Assembly: GCA_964439935.1 (NCBI GenBank)
Contig: CAYTPW010000020.1
Coordinates: forward strand, 4,535 to 68,534
Reading direction: 5' to 3'
DNA length: 64,000 bases
DNA from: JABMQW01 sp964439935
GTDB lineage: Bacteria; Fidelibacterota; Marinisomatia; Marinisomatales; TCS56
Below the pieces are notes generated by a model that saw only the letters and a list, made by a program, of their open reading frames with translations, ran no database searches and was not told the DNA's origin. A program made the translations under genes and the position numbers. How positions within the stretch are numbered: position 1 is the first letter of the stretch; each line of letters opens with the position of its first letter. Of this stretch, positions 35,065-43,382 are shown piece after piece.

Positions 35065-35553
35065 ATGTTAACAACCATTAAATCATTATTATTTTTTATA
35101 CTGATTTTTCAAATTGGGTTGAGTCAAAATTATCGAATGCCCTATTTTAGTCCTGGATTACATATGGGATACAGTTGGGATCAAGGTTGGTTCTACTCTG
35201 TTCAGGCAACCTTAGGATATTGGGATGAAGATTTACCTGGAATAAACCCTGGAATTACTTTTGGCATCCGAAAAAGTAACCTGCAAATAATGAAATACAT
35301 TGATTTACAGTTTGCCTTCAGTGATTTAGGATTAGTGGGCTATGGATTCGGCAGAGCATGGATTAATGATAAAAGGCATCCAGATACACAATATTTCTGT
35401 AAAAGGAGAAAATTTTGGGGTGGCGCATTTGGGTTGATAACATTAGATTATCATATTATGCCGTACAAGCAGAAAATATTCAATTCTGGTATTATGCTGG
35501 TTAAACCATTTACACTTAAAGATGGTAAATTGGGAGATGCATGGCCAATTTGA
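35065..35553 (+). CDS. Small secreted or outer-membrane protein, unknown
   Basis: 162 residues from ATG 35065 (an in-frame TTG at 35041 would add eight residues; the ATG gives a compact signal peptide MLTTIKSLLFFILIFQIGLSQ). The mature part is aromatic- and glycine-rich with alternating strands (PYFSPGLHMGYSWDQGWFYS, VQATLGYWDEDLPGINPGIT), suggesting a small beta-barrel or sandwich. No family recognised. First of four short envelope genes between the beta-helix cluster and the asparaginase-like gene. Confidence 0.6.
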   Translation: MLTTIKSLLFFILIFQIGLSQNYRMPYFSPGLHMGYSWDQGWFYSVQATLGYWDEDLPGINPGITFGIRKSNLQIMKYIDLQFAFSDLGLVGYGFGRAWINDKRHPDTQYFCKRRKFWGGAFGLITLDYHIMPYKQKIFNSGIMLVKPFTLKDGKLGDAWPI

Positions 35554-35621
35554 TTAACAGGAAAAATCCAACACATATTTCGTCATCAATAAATATAAGT
35601 TCAGAAAATGAAGGCGGATAA

Positions 35622-36167
35622 TTGATCTACCGGAAGATAAATACTTTAGTCTTTTTACTGGTTGTTAGCCCCGTAGCATTGAGATGTCAAATCTCGTCTA
35701 CGGATTTACAAACTATTGATGATGGTTTTGTCGTTTCAGCTGACGCAAACTTAAATATGGATGATATATTATTGGGTCTGCAGCTCGGTGCTTGGCTGGC
35801 GGAAGATAAATTGTCGATCACAGGTCTGTTCCTGGTGCGGCCCTATGAAAAGAGAGTGCAGATAAAGAGATCAGATAATTACTATTATCAGTATCGGGAA
35901 GTACGATTCGGTTTAGGGTGCAATATTGAGAAGCAAATCCACTTTCGCAACATCATCTTTTACCTGTCGGGTGGACCGTTACTCAGTTTCGGAGACTTTA
36001 AGGGTTCTTCTCGCAAGCCCGGGGGCGGTCTGACTCCGATTGTCGGGGCCGGGATCGTTAAATATTTCACCAATCATTCTATAATGGCTGGTTATCAGTA
36101 TATCAATTTGCCCCGCACAAGTCACCATTTTTTCAAAGTGTCCTTGTTCTATCATATCATATTATAA
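35622..36167 (+). CDS. Putative small outer-membrane beta-barrel protein
   Basis: 181 residues starting at TTG 35622, supported by an AAGGCGG site about five bases upstream. Signal peptide INTLVFLLVVSPVALRCQ. The rest alternates amphipathic strands (FVVSADANLNMDDILLGLQL, FYLSGGPLLSFGDF, GAGIVKYFTNHSIMAGYQYI) and ends HHFFKVSLFYHIIL, as expected for a barrel of 8-10 strands. No named family recognised. Confidence 0.6.
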   Translation: MIYRKINTLVFLLVVSPVALRCQISSTDLQTIDDGFVVSADANLNMDDILLGLQLGAWLAEDKLSITGLFLVRPYEKRVQIKRSDNYYYQYREVRFGLGCNIEKQIHFRNIIFYLSGGPLLSFGDFKGSSRKPGGGLTPIVGAGIVKYFTNHSIMAGYQYINLPRTSHHFFKVSLFYHIIL

Positions 36168-36184
36168 AATACATTGGGACGGTT

Positions 36185-36640
36185 ATGGTTCATCACATCA
36201 GAAAATACTATTTAAGAGCATTCTGGAAATTATCCTCGGTCATGATCATATTAGCTTTGATGGGTTTAGATGGCTGCTACAATGAGGAAGAGGATTGCAA
36301 TCGCCGACCCATCTGGAAGAGCTGCTACAGCACCGAACCAACTGACGGTAAATTATCGGTGGAAGTGACAATTAATAATGAAAATCAACAGGTCGTAATA
36401 AATATTTATGAAGATGACATTGAAGATAACTTGCTGATCTTCACTGATACTGTTAGCAGCGAAGATGTTGATTATCACCTACCAGTTGGTACTTATTCCG
36501 GTTCCGCAAAATATATTGTCGGTGGCGATACGGTTCTGGCTATCGATGGGGATAAAATAGATACGGAATTTGAAGAATATTGTTATGAAGATTGTTGGGA
36601 TGTAAAAGATGCGAAATTAAATCTTACACTCGACCAGTGA
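36185..36640 (+). CDS. Small lipoprotein, unknown
   Basis: 151 residues; hydrophobic helix ending in the lipobox LDGC (LSSVMIILALMGLDGC). The mature part has four closely placed Cys residues around EEEDCNRRPIWKSC and two more in EEYCYEDCWDV, and an Ig-like middle (GKLSVEVTINNENQQVVINI). Its stop overlaps the GTG start of the next gene (GTGA), implying translational coupling. Function unknown. Confidence 0.65.
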   Translation: MVHHIRKYYLRAFWKLSSVMIILALMGLDGCYNEEEDCNRRPIWKSCYSTEPTDGKLSVEVTINNENQQVVINIYEDDIEDNLLIFTDTVSSEDVDYHLPVGTYSGSAKYIVGGDTVLAIDGDKIDTEFEEYCYEDCWDVKDAKLNLTLDQ

Positions 36641-37554
36641 GAATTCAACCCTTCTTTCAACATTTTAATTATACCCTCTCAATTAAATTCTTGGTGGTAT
36701 TAATCTATCTACTAAGTTCTGCCTGCTTGGCTGATGTAAATATTATACCCGAAGCAACCGGTGTGAGCGGCACATTTTCTATAATTAATGATAATTATAC
36801 TGGTACGATGGAGCGGGGAGAAAAAGGCTATTATATCGGTCCCGATGATTTTATCACCGCTACTTTCCTGGCCCGGATCTACTGGCAGGACTGGAAAATT
36901 GCTGTAACTGAAAATGTGCTAACTTCCAGGCATTTCAAATACCGTTATGATTTGTTATTTGCGTCTGTTGCCAGGCAATTTTCATTCGGCAACCTTAACC
37001 TGCGCCCGGAACTGGGTATTCTTATTAAAGGCAGGTTGGGTGGTGAAACAATCCAGAACTGGTTCCACCGCCTGAAAGCGATTCGGGAATTATTCCTTCC
37101 CTATCAAAAGGGTGGAATTACCGCTTTTGTGGCTGGTACAGTAGAGTATCAGAAACAACTGCATTTCAAGCAGCTTGCAATTTTTTATTCCGCCCTGGAG
37201 CTGCGTCTGCCACTGGATTTTGTCCCGGTCCGCATCAGTCCGCACATTGGGTATCAGACTGAACTGATGAAAGACCGGCTTCAGATAGAATTACTGGCAG
37301 GTTGGCGGTTTTTCTTGAATAAAATCCCGGAATACTCGGAATTGATCAAACCGGGTCCGATAGTTGCTTTATCAACTAAATCCAGGATTTACCGCAAATT
37401 TTATTTTGAATTTGGTTTCTCATTTTTTCCTGCTCGTAACCTGGAGAATGATCCCGGTTATAAAGCAAAATCCCACGATTGGGTTCCTCAGATCTGGTCG
37501 GTTTTTTCCTGGGATACGCCCTGGCGCAGCCTGCGCTATTTGATTGATTATTAA
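36637..37554 (+). CDS. Putative outer-membrane beta-barrel protein
   Basis: The start is taken as GTG 36637, which overlaps the upstream stop by four bases; a longer in-frame reading from TTG 36592 would overlap the lipoprotein gene by ~49 bases and is less likely. A signal peptide (SIKFLVVLIYLLSSACLA) is followed by ~270 residues of amphipathic strands (FITATFLARIYWQDWKIAVT, AFVAGTVEYQKQLHFKQLAI, KFYFEFGFSFFPARN). Coupled to the preceding lipoprotein, so the two may form a barrel-lipoprotein pair. Family not recognised. Confidence 0.62.
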   Translation: MRIQPFFQHFNYTLSIKFLVVLIYLLSSACLADVNIIPEATGVSGTFSIINDNYTGTMERGEKGYYIGPDDFITATFLARIYWQDWKIAVTENVLTSRHFKYRYDLLFASVARQFSFGNLNLRPELGILIKGRLGGETIQNWFHRLKAIRELFLPYQKGGITAFVAGTVEYQKQLHFKQLAIFYSALELRLPLDFVPVRISPHIGYQTELMKDRLQIELLAGWRFFLNKIPEYSELIKPGPIVALSTKSRIYRKFYFEFGFSFFPARNLENDPGYKAKSHDWVPQIWSVFSWDTPWRSLRYLIDY

Positions 37555-37604
37555 TTTACCATTATTCTTCCGAAATTAGGACTATGCAATAATTGAGGAT
37601 GTCG

Positions 37605-38606
37605 ATGAGTAACAACAAATTTGCTTGCTTACATATTCTGTGTTTTACTGTATTCCTGATTCTGTTTTCCTGTGGAAAACGACCTGAGCCTGTGCCCAAA
37701 TTCGGACTTGTGATCCACGGTGGAGCCGGAACGATCAGCCGCGATAAACTATCGCCGGAAATGGAGCAGAATTACCGCGAAAAGCTGGAAGAGGCGTTGC
37801 AGGCCGGTTTTGAAATTCTTGCTTCTGGTGGTTCCAGTCTTGATGCAGTTGAGAAAGCAATCGTCATTATGGAAGATTCACCGCTGTTCAACGCCGGGAA
37901 AGGAGCAGTATTTGCCTCCAGCGGACAGAATGAGCTGGATGCTTCGATCATGGATGGGAAGACCCTTCAGGCCGGTGCAGTCTCCGGTGTAAAGCACATA
38001 AAAAATCCGATCAAAGCCGCCAGACTGGTTTTGAAAAAATCACCGCATGTTCTCCTGTATGGTAATGGCGCCGAAACTTATGCCCAGGAACATGGCCTGG
38101 ATTTTGTCGATCAGGGATATTTTTACACGGAAAGACGGTGGCAGTCGCTGCAAAAGGCACGTGCCAGGGCGATTGAAACTGAACCGGAGAAACATGGAAC
38201 GGTGGGGGTCGTTGCGCTTGATAATAATGGCAATCTGGCAGCCGGTACATCAACCGGTGGATTGACCAACAAACGGTTTGGCAGAATCGGTGATTCACCG
38301 ATCATCGGTGCCGGTAATTATGCCGATAACCGCACCTGCGCCATTTCCGCAACCGGTACTGGTGAATACTTCATGCGTACAGTGTGTGCTTATGCCATTT
38401 CCGCCCAAATGGGATTTGGAGGAGTATCACTCCAGAATGCTGCGGAAGACGTGATCAATAATGAAATTGGCGGACTTGGAGGCACCGGTGGTGTCATTGG
38501 TATCGATAAATCCGGAGATATCTGCATGGTTTTTAACACATCCGGTATGTACCGGGGATTTAAGATGTCTGACGGTCAATCAAGTATTAAAATATTCTCA
38601 GATTAG
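37605..38606 (+). CDS. Isoaspartyl peptidase/L-asparaginase (Ntn hydrolase) with lipoprotein signal
   Basis: From ATG 37605 (GAGG six bases upstream; ATG 37599 and TTG 37593 are in frame) the protein has a lipobox FSC (Cys23). The asparaginase_2 fold follows: FGLVIHGGAGTISRD, GSSLDAVEKAIVIMEDSPLF, NAGKGAVFASSGQNELDASI and the autoprocessing site HGTVGVVALD with Thr199 as predicted N-terminal nucleophile, then AAGTSTGGLTNKRFGRIGDS and ATGTGEYFM. Known enzymes of this family cleave isoaspartyl dipeptides and L-asparagine after self-cleavage at the Thr. The lipoprotein signal places it in the periplasm or on the outer membrane, fitting peptide scavenging. Confidence 0.9.
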   Translation: MSNNKFACLHILCFTVFLILFSCGKRPEPVPKFGLVIHGGAGTISRDKLSPEMEQNYREKLEEALQAGFEILASGGSSLDAVEKAIVIMEDSPLFNAGKGAVFASSGQNELDASIMDGKTLQAGAVSGVKHIKNPIKAARLVLKKSPHVLLYGNGAETYAQEHGLDFVDQGYFYTERRWQSLQKARARAIETEPEKHGTVGVVALDNNGNLAAGTSTGGLTNKRFGRIGDSPIIGAGNYADNRTCAISATGTGEYFMRTVCAYAISAQMGFGGVSLQNAAEDVINNEIGGLGGTGGVIGIDKSGDICMVFNTSGMYRGFKMSDGQSSIKIFSD

Positions 38607-38859
38607 TCCAAAACTAATAGATCCAGTGGCATGGTTTATCAGACCAAATCACGACTAACGTGATCTAAGAAATCAGGTAACTATTATTCTTGAAATAGTT
38701 GGGAAGAATCAGATAATTGACAATGGTATCGGAAAACTGATATTATAAAGATCAATAAAATAATCGATAATAGTAATTATGCCTCGGAGAACACATTTTA
38801 TTTGAGTATAATAGCTTTATGGTATGGAAATTGTCCTTTATGTTGGCAAGGATAAAATT

Positions 38860-40197
38860 ATGATAGTGAAAAAATTGATTTCAATACTGTTACTATCGAT
38901 TGGGATTTCTGTTTACGGGCAAGCTCCTTTTGATTCTGTGAATTGTTTAATGGAACCGGATGTTGGTCCTTGTGATGGCCTGTTTCCACGCTTTTATTAT
39001 GACCAGATTAATTCTGAATGCCGCCAATTCATGTGGGGTGGTTGTGAAGGAGTGGTGCCGTTTGAAACCTGGGAGGACTGCGCCCAGAGCTGTGGTGACT
39101 GGGTAGAAGGGGAATACGAGGGTCGGTATACCTGGGGTTTTGAAACCAATGCCTTCCAGCCCTGCGGTATCTTTGAGGAGTGGTGGGTGATTGGAGAGGT
39201 GAATCAATTGGTGGACTGCCACGATTCGCTGTCGGTCGACCAATATAATCCGGTTCATGTCCGGGTCCGCGGTACCAGAGGTCCCCAGGGAGTTTTCGGT
39301 CACCTCGGAGGCTATCAAAGAGAGTTTTATGTAAATGAGATACTGGTCTGTGAACCGGTTGAGGATAGTCACTGTTTCATGTCGGGATTTGATTACGGGC
39401 TGGAAGGTTGGACTACGGAAGCAATCGATATTGACTTAGGTAGTGATACAATAAACTGGTCAATCGATCATTCCAGTGATTTCCCCCACAGTGGATACGG
39501 ATCACTCGAATTTTACCTGGAAAATTATAATGACGCCGGCAAGATCTGGATTCAAAAAGGTATTCCGGTGGAGCGAAATACCGATTATGAAATATCCCTC
39601 AGCTATAGAATAGCCAGTGCTGATTTTGGTATGGCCAATCTTTGGATTATCATCACCGGTGTTCATAATTCACCGCCACAGACAGCCGCTGAACTGATCT
39701 ACCAAGGTCATACCGGGAATGGAGCCGATAGTGATTCCGGTTTCATCTGGCTGGATAAGAATTATGAGTTTCAGTTCAGTTCTGAGGATGACAGTCTGGT
39801 TTGGGTAGTGGTTGGTGTTTGGGGTAACTGGGAAACACCGCGAACCTATTATCTTGATGACCTGGTCATCGAGATTGAGCCCTCAACCGCATCAATTTCT
39901 GAAACCGGTCATCTGGCACATGATTTCAAACTGTTGGATAATTATCCAAATCCATTTAATCCGATTACGACGATCGGTTATGAACTGGAGTCAACAACTG
40001 CCGTTACTATTATCATTTTTGATTTATTGGGGAATGAGATCCGTACTCTGGCGGATCAAGTTGATCCCGCTGGTTCATATTCGGTGATCTGGGATGGGTC
40101 AGATTCCCACGGATTGCTGGTTAGCTCCGGGATTTATCTTTATCGCCTAAGTACTGCAAATGGCTCCCAGATGAAAAAGATGATTCTCATTAAATAG
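38860..40197 (+). CDS. T9SS-sorted protein with a Kunitz/BPTI-type domain
   Basis: Start ATG 38860 is supported by AAGGA eight bases upstream (an upstream ATG at 38824 is in frame). The signal peptide (LISILLLSIGISVYGQ) leads to a domain with six Cys (29, 38, 54, 62, 74, 78). The spacing 8-15-7-11-3 matches the Kunitz/BPTI scaffold (8-15-7-12-3), with the hallmark FYYD and FMWGGC segments. The P1 position after Cys38 is Asp rather than Lys/Arg, so trypsin inhibition is unlikely. A ~110-residue segment and a carbohydrate-binding-like jelly roll (FDYGLEGWTTEAIDIDLGSD ... YYLDDLVIEIEP) follow, then a T9SS tail (NYPNPFNPITTIGYELE to KKMILIK). Rare in bacteria; role unknown. Confidence 0.82.
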   Translation: MIVKKLISILLLSIGISVYGQAPFDSVNCLMEPDVGPCDGLFPRFYYDQINSECRQFMWGGCEGVVPFETWEDCAQSCGDWVEGEYEGRYTWGFETNAFQPCGIFEEWWVIGEVNQLVDCHDSLSVDQYNPVHVRVRGTRGPQGVFGHLGGYQREFYVNEILVCEPVEDSHCFMSGFDYGLEGWTTEAIDIDLGSDTINWSIDHSSDFPHSGYGSLEFYLENYNDAGKIWIQKGIPVERNTDYEISLSYRIASADFGMANLWIIITGVHNSPPQTAAELIYQGHTGNGADSDSGFIWLDKNYEFQFSSEDDSLVWVVVGVWGNWETPRTYYLDDLVIEIEPSTASISETGHLAHDFKLLDNYPNPFNPITTIGYELESTTAVTIIIFDLLGNEIRTLADQVDPAGSYSVIWDGSDSHGLLVSSGIYLYRLSTANGSQMKKMILIK

Positions 40198-40412
40198 CTG
40201 TAATCGTTTCTGATCAACCTTTAGTCAAATTACCTGTAGCCAGCCGGTAGTAATTGCTTTTACAAAATATGTACATTCCCGGTGACCATAATTGGTGCGA
40301 ACCTTTTAATTAAACCTGTTATTGCCGTAGCTCATTGATTAATTTTTATTCATCCAGTCATGGATGATTGGCAGATTAGCCCTTATTCAATTCAACAGAA
40401 AAGGAGAAACCG

Positions 40413-41327
40413 ATGGCTGTCCGCTCAATGGCATTAATTGTAAACCCGATGGGAGGCTTAAAAACCGGATTAAATATATTCCATAAAGTTAAACCAATCC
40501 TTGAGGCAGGAGGTTATGAACTTGATGTTATTGAAACTCGTTATTCCGGTCACTCCAGGGATATTACCCGTTCAATCGATCTGCAACCATATGATTGCAT
40601 TTGCGCGATCGGTGGCGATGGTACTATGCACGAGGTCCTGAACGGCTTACTGGCCCGATCTGATGGAAAGTCCGTACCGGTTGGTCTGATCCCGGGTGGT
40701 ACCGGGAATTCATTGATGCATGATCTGGATTGCCTCGATCCGGAAGAAGCGGCAAAAGTTATTGTGAAGGGTTATACGCGGGAGATCGATGCCGCCAAAG
40801 TACAGATGGATCATAAGATTGTCTATGCCTTTAATATTATTGGCTGGGGGATGATCACCGATATCAACGTGCGGGCGGAAAATGTACGTTGGATGGGGGA
40901 AACCCGCTACACCTATGCCGCTGTAATGGAGATTATGAAGGCACGATTGCGTCACGCCAAATTAATTGTAGAGGGCGAGGAGTTCGACCAGGATTTCATT
41001 TTCATACTGGGTAATATTACTAAATATACCGGGAAAGGCATGATGATGGGACCCAAGGCTAAATTGAATGACGGTCTGATCGACCTGTCAATTGTTCGCG
41101 ACACTACCCGCAAGAATATGCTGAACCTGTTTCCCAAGATTTTCACCGGAGACCATATCTACACTGATATTCTTGAATACCGCCAGGTGACTGATTTCTC
41201 GATCATCCCAGATGAGCACGATGCACTGAATATCGATGGTGAAATTATTGGTAGTACACCAATCCAGGTTTCGATGCAACGCAACGCTTTTTCCATCTTT
41301 ATTGACCAGAATTATGAACTGGATTAA
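40413..41327 (+). CDS. Diacylglycerol/sphingosine-kinase-family lipid kinase (DagK/YegS-like)
   Basis: 304 residues with the DAGK catalytic fold: LIVNPMGGLKTG, CICAIGGDGTMHEVLNGLL (the GGDGT nucleotide loop), PVGLIPGGTGNSLMHDLD and, in the C-terminal beta-sandwich, GLIDLSIVRDTTRK and NIDGEIIGSTPI. The substrate may be diacylglycerol, undecaprenol-related lipid or a sphingoid base; the sequence does not decide. The ATG has a clear AAGGAG site. The stop overlaps that of the convergent cstA gene by three bases. Confidence 0.87.
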   Translation: MAVRSMALIVNPMGGLKTGLNIFHKVKPILEAGGYELDVIETRYSGHSRDITRSIDLQPYDCICAIGGDGTMHEVLNGLLARSDGKSVPVGLIPGGTGNSLMHDLDCLDPEEAAKVIVKGYTREIDAAKVQMDHKIVYAFNIIGWGMITDINVRAENVRWMGETRYTYAAVMEIMKARLRHAKLIVEGEEFDQDFIFILGNITKYTGKGMMMGPKAKLNDGLIDLSIVRDTTRKNMLNLFPKIFTGDHIYTDILEYRQVTDFSIIPDEHDALNIDGEIIGSTPIQVSMQRNAFSIFIDQNYELD

Positions 41328-43021
41328 AGTCTACGGTTCCGCATTCTCAGCATCTGAACCGATTCAATGATCATCCACACTTCCAGGAGCAGCAGGAAGA
41401 AGCCAATTACAAATAGCAGCCAGTTGGCAGTCTGCAGATAGTTCTGGAGGTTGACCAGCATCGCCCAGCCAGTCATCAGCAAAATGAAGATCATTGGTAG
41501 GGCTGAGTACCAGATACCAATTCCCCTTTTTGCCAGATAAATTGTTATTACCAGCAATGCCAGACCCGCCAGAAGCTGGTTTATCGTGCCGAAAAGGGGC
41601 CAGAGAGTCAGGGCGCCTTTGCCACTGCCATTATAAAAAGCCAGAATAAATGCTGTCACAACTGCGACGGCAGTGGCAGGATGTTTTCTGTGTAATGACT
41701 TGAAATTGTAGGCTCCCGCCAGCTCGGTCACAACATAGCGCTGAATTCTGGTAGCAGAATCCATTGTTGTTGCCGCGAAGGATACAATAAATACCCCCAT
41801 AATAGCGATTGTTATTGATTCCGGAATTCCCAGGGCGCTGATCATATTTGCCGATCCGGAAACAAAGGCCTGGAGTTTAGCAGCCAGACCGCTGGCGGCA
41901 GACCAGCTGGCATAGTGATGACTGAATGCAGCGGATCCAGTTAAAATGTTACCATCGCTGGTCAAAAGACCAATTCCCAGACCGGCTCCCACTGCAATAA
42001 TAACCAGGGTCGATAGACTGCCCTCCATCAGCATGCCTCCATAACCGATGAAGGTCGAATCCTTTTCGCTTCTGCACTGCTTGGAAGAAGTTCCGGAACT
42101 GACCAGGCAGTGAAAGCCGGAAATGGCACCACAGGCAATCACCACAAACAGGAATGGAAGCAGCGGTGGAGCACCAATCGGAGATAGATTGATCGCCGGG
42201 GCTACCAGCACCGGATGGGCAAATATGACTCCCAGGATCAATAATATCATTGCGATTATCAACTGGTGCGAATTGATATAATCGCGAGGTTGCAGCAGTA
42301 ATTGGACTGGCAGGGTAGAGGCGATATAAGCGTATCCCAGCAAGATTAGTATCCAAATCATCAGAGGATTTAGACCCAGGGCAGAAGGAATTGTAACTGG
42401 TAGAAAAACTCCTGCGACAACCGACAGATACATTAGAATTACCGCAATTATTCCCCAAGATATGTGGCTCTGATCTTTATTATAAACCCGATGCCCCAGG
42501 AAAATGGCGATCGGGATCTCCAGCCAAACCGGTAATACTGTCTGAGGATACATCACGAATAGGAGGGCAATGATTAGAGCAAAGATGGCAATAACGATCC
42601 ATAATTCAAAAAAGATGATCAACAGGAATAATTTGCGTACCCGTGGATTAATCACGCTGGCTGCAATATCGCCAATCGATCGCCCCTGGTTACGTAGTGA
42701 TATCACCAATGAGCCAAAATCATGCACGGCACCCATAAAGATCGATCCGAAGAAGACCCACAGGACAGCCGGAACCCAACCCCAGATAATGGCTATAGCA
42801 GGCCCTACGATTGGTCCCAGGCCAGCTATTGAAGTAAAATGATGCCCGAACAGAACATGCTTGTTGGTTGGTACGAAATCAACATTGTCCTGAAATTCCG
42901 AACTGGGGCACTGGCGTTCAGGATCGATCCTGAAAATTCTGTGTGACAGGTATTTGGCGTAAGTAATGTAGGCGAGGTAATAACCGGCGAAAACTAGGAT
43001 GGCTAATAGTACTGAATTCAA
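41324..43021 (-). CDS. cstA: CstA-family carbon starvation protein (peptide/pyruvate transporter)
   Basis: 565 residues, around 15 hydrophobic helices. Diagnostic segments: NKHVLFGHHFTSIAGLGPIVGPAIAIIWGW (in pieces: FGHHFTSIAGLGPI, VGPAIAIIWGW), GSIFMGAVHDFGSLVISLRNQG, IACGAISGFHCLVSSGTSSKQ and FAATTMDSATRIQRYVV. Shorter than the ~700-residue E. coli protein, which is usual for the short CstA subfamily. Inner-membrane uptake of pyruvate or peptides is the known role in enterobacteria. The start is TTG at 43021-43019 with GAGGT seven bases upstream; no nearby ATG fits. The gene is on the minus strand, divergent from the TonB-receptor operon and convergent with the lipid kinase gene. Confidence 0.9.
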   Translation of the reverse strand: MNSVLLAILVFAGYYLAYITYAKYLSHRIFRIDPERQCPSSEFQDNVDFVPTNKHVLFGHHFTSIAGLGPIVGPAIAIIWGWVPAVLWVFFGSIFMGAVHDFGSLVISLRNQGRSIGDIAASVINPRVRKLFLLIIFFELWIVIAIFALIIALLFVMYPQTVLPVWLEIPIAIFLGHRVYNKDQSHISWGIIAVILMYLSVVAGVFLPVTIPSALGLNPLMIWILILLGYAYIASTLPVQLLLQPRDYINSHQLIIAMILLILGVIFAHPVLVAPAINLSPIGAPPLLPFLFVVIACGAISGFHCLVSSGTSSKQCRSEKDSTFIGYGGMLMEGSLSTLVIIAVGAGLGIGLLTSDGNILTGSAAFSHHYASWSAASGLAAKLQAFVSGSANMISALGIPESITIAIMGVFIVSFAATTMDSATRIQRYVVTELAGAYNFKSLHRKHPATAVAVVTAFILAFYNGSGKGALTLWPLFGTINQLLAGLALLVITIYLAKRGIGIWYSALPMIFILLMTGWAMLVNLQNYLQTANWLLFVIGFFLLLLEVWMIIESVQMLRMRNRRL

Positions 43022-43382
43022 GATGCGACCTCAATTTTTGATTCTGTCGGTCTTTAAATTAACTTTTTCGTTGTGATTTTTCAAAATGTAGCAATAATTA
43101 TTCAAATAGGGGGTTACAGTATTTAACTGATGATATTAGAATGAAATATGATAGTTTGATGAATAGCCAGCTGAGTCAACTTGATTCTGTCTGCCTTTTC
43201 TTTCATCACCAATCTCATTTTTAATAGGATGCAAAATGCAAATTTGTATCATCAGTTTTTATCACTTGATATAGAGTATTATTTTTACTGGTAATATTAT
43301 TTATGATACTGGTCTTTTTATTCTTGCTTTAGAAATGGTAATGTAATACTTTTATCTCAAAGAAAAAGTGGAGAGAGAGACC
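43022..43382. other. Divergent intergenic region (cstA / TonB-receptor operon)
   Basis: This AT-rich 361-base stretch contains no gene or RNA that I recognise. It must hold the promoters of cstA (leftward) and of the operon starting at 43383 (rightward). No strong hairpin, operator repeat or clear -35/-10 pair could be assigned. Confidence 0.5.

Noticed and set aside
36592..36636. Longer N-terminus of the barrel gene from TTG 36592
   Set aside because: It would overlap the lipoprotein gene by ~49 bases. GTG 36637 in a GTGA overlap gives a normal signal peptide.
38648..38664. Inverted repeat ATCACG-ACTAA-CGTGAT after the asparaginase-like gene as a terminator
   Set aside because: No T-tract follows and the stem is short. 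It could equally be a regulator site, so it is not annotated.
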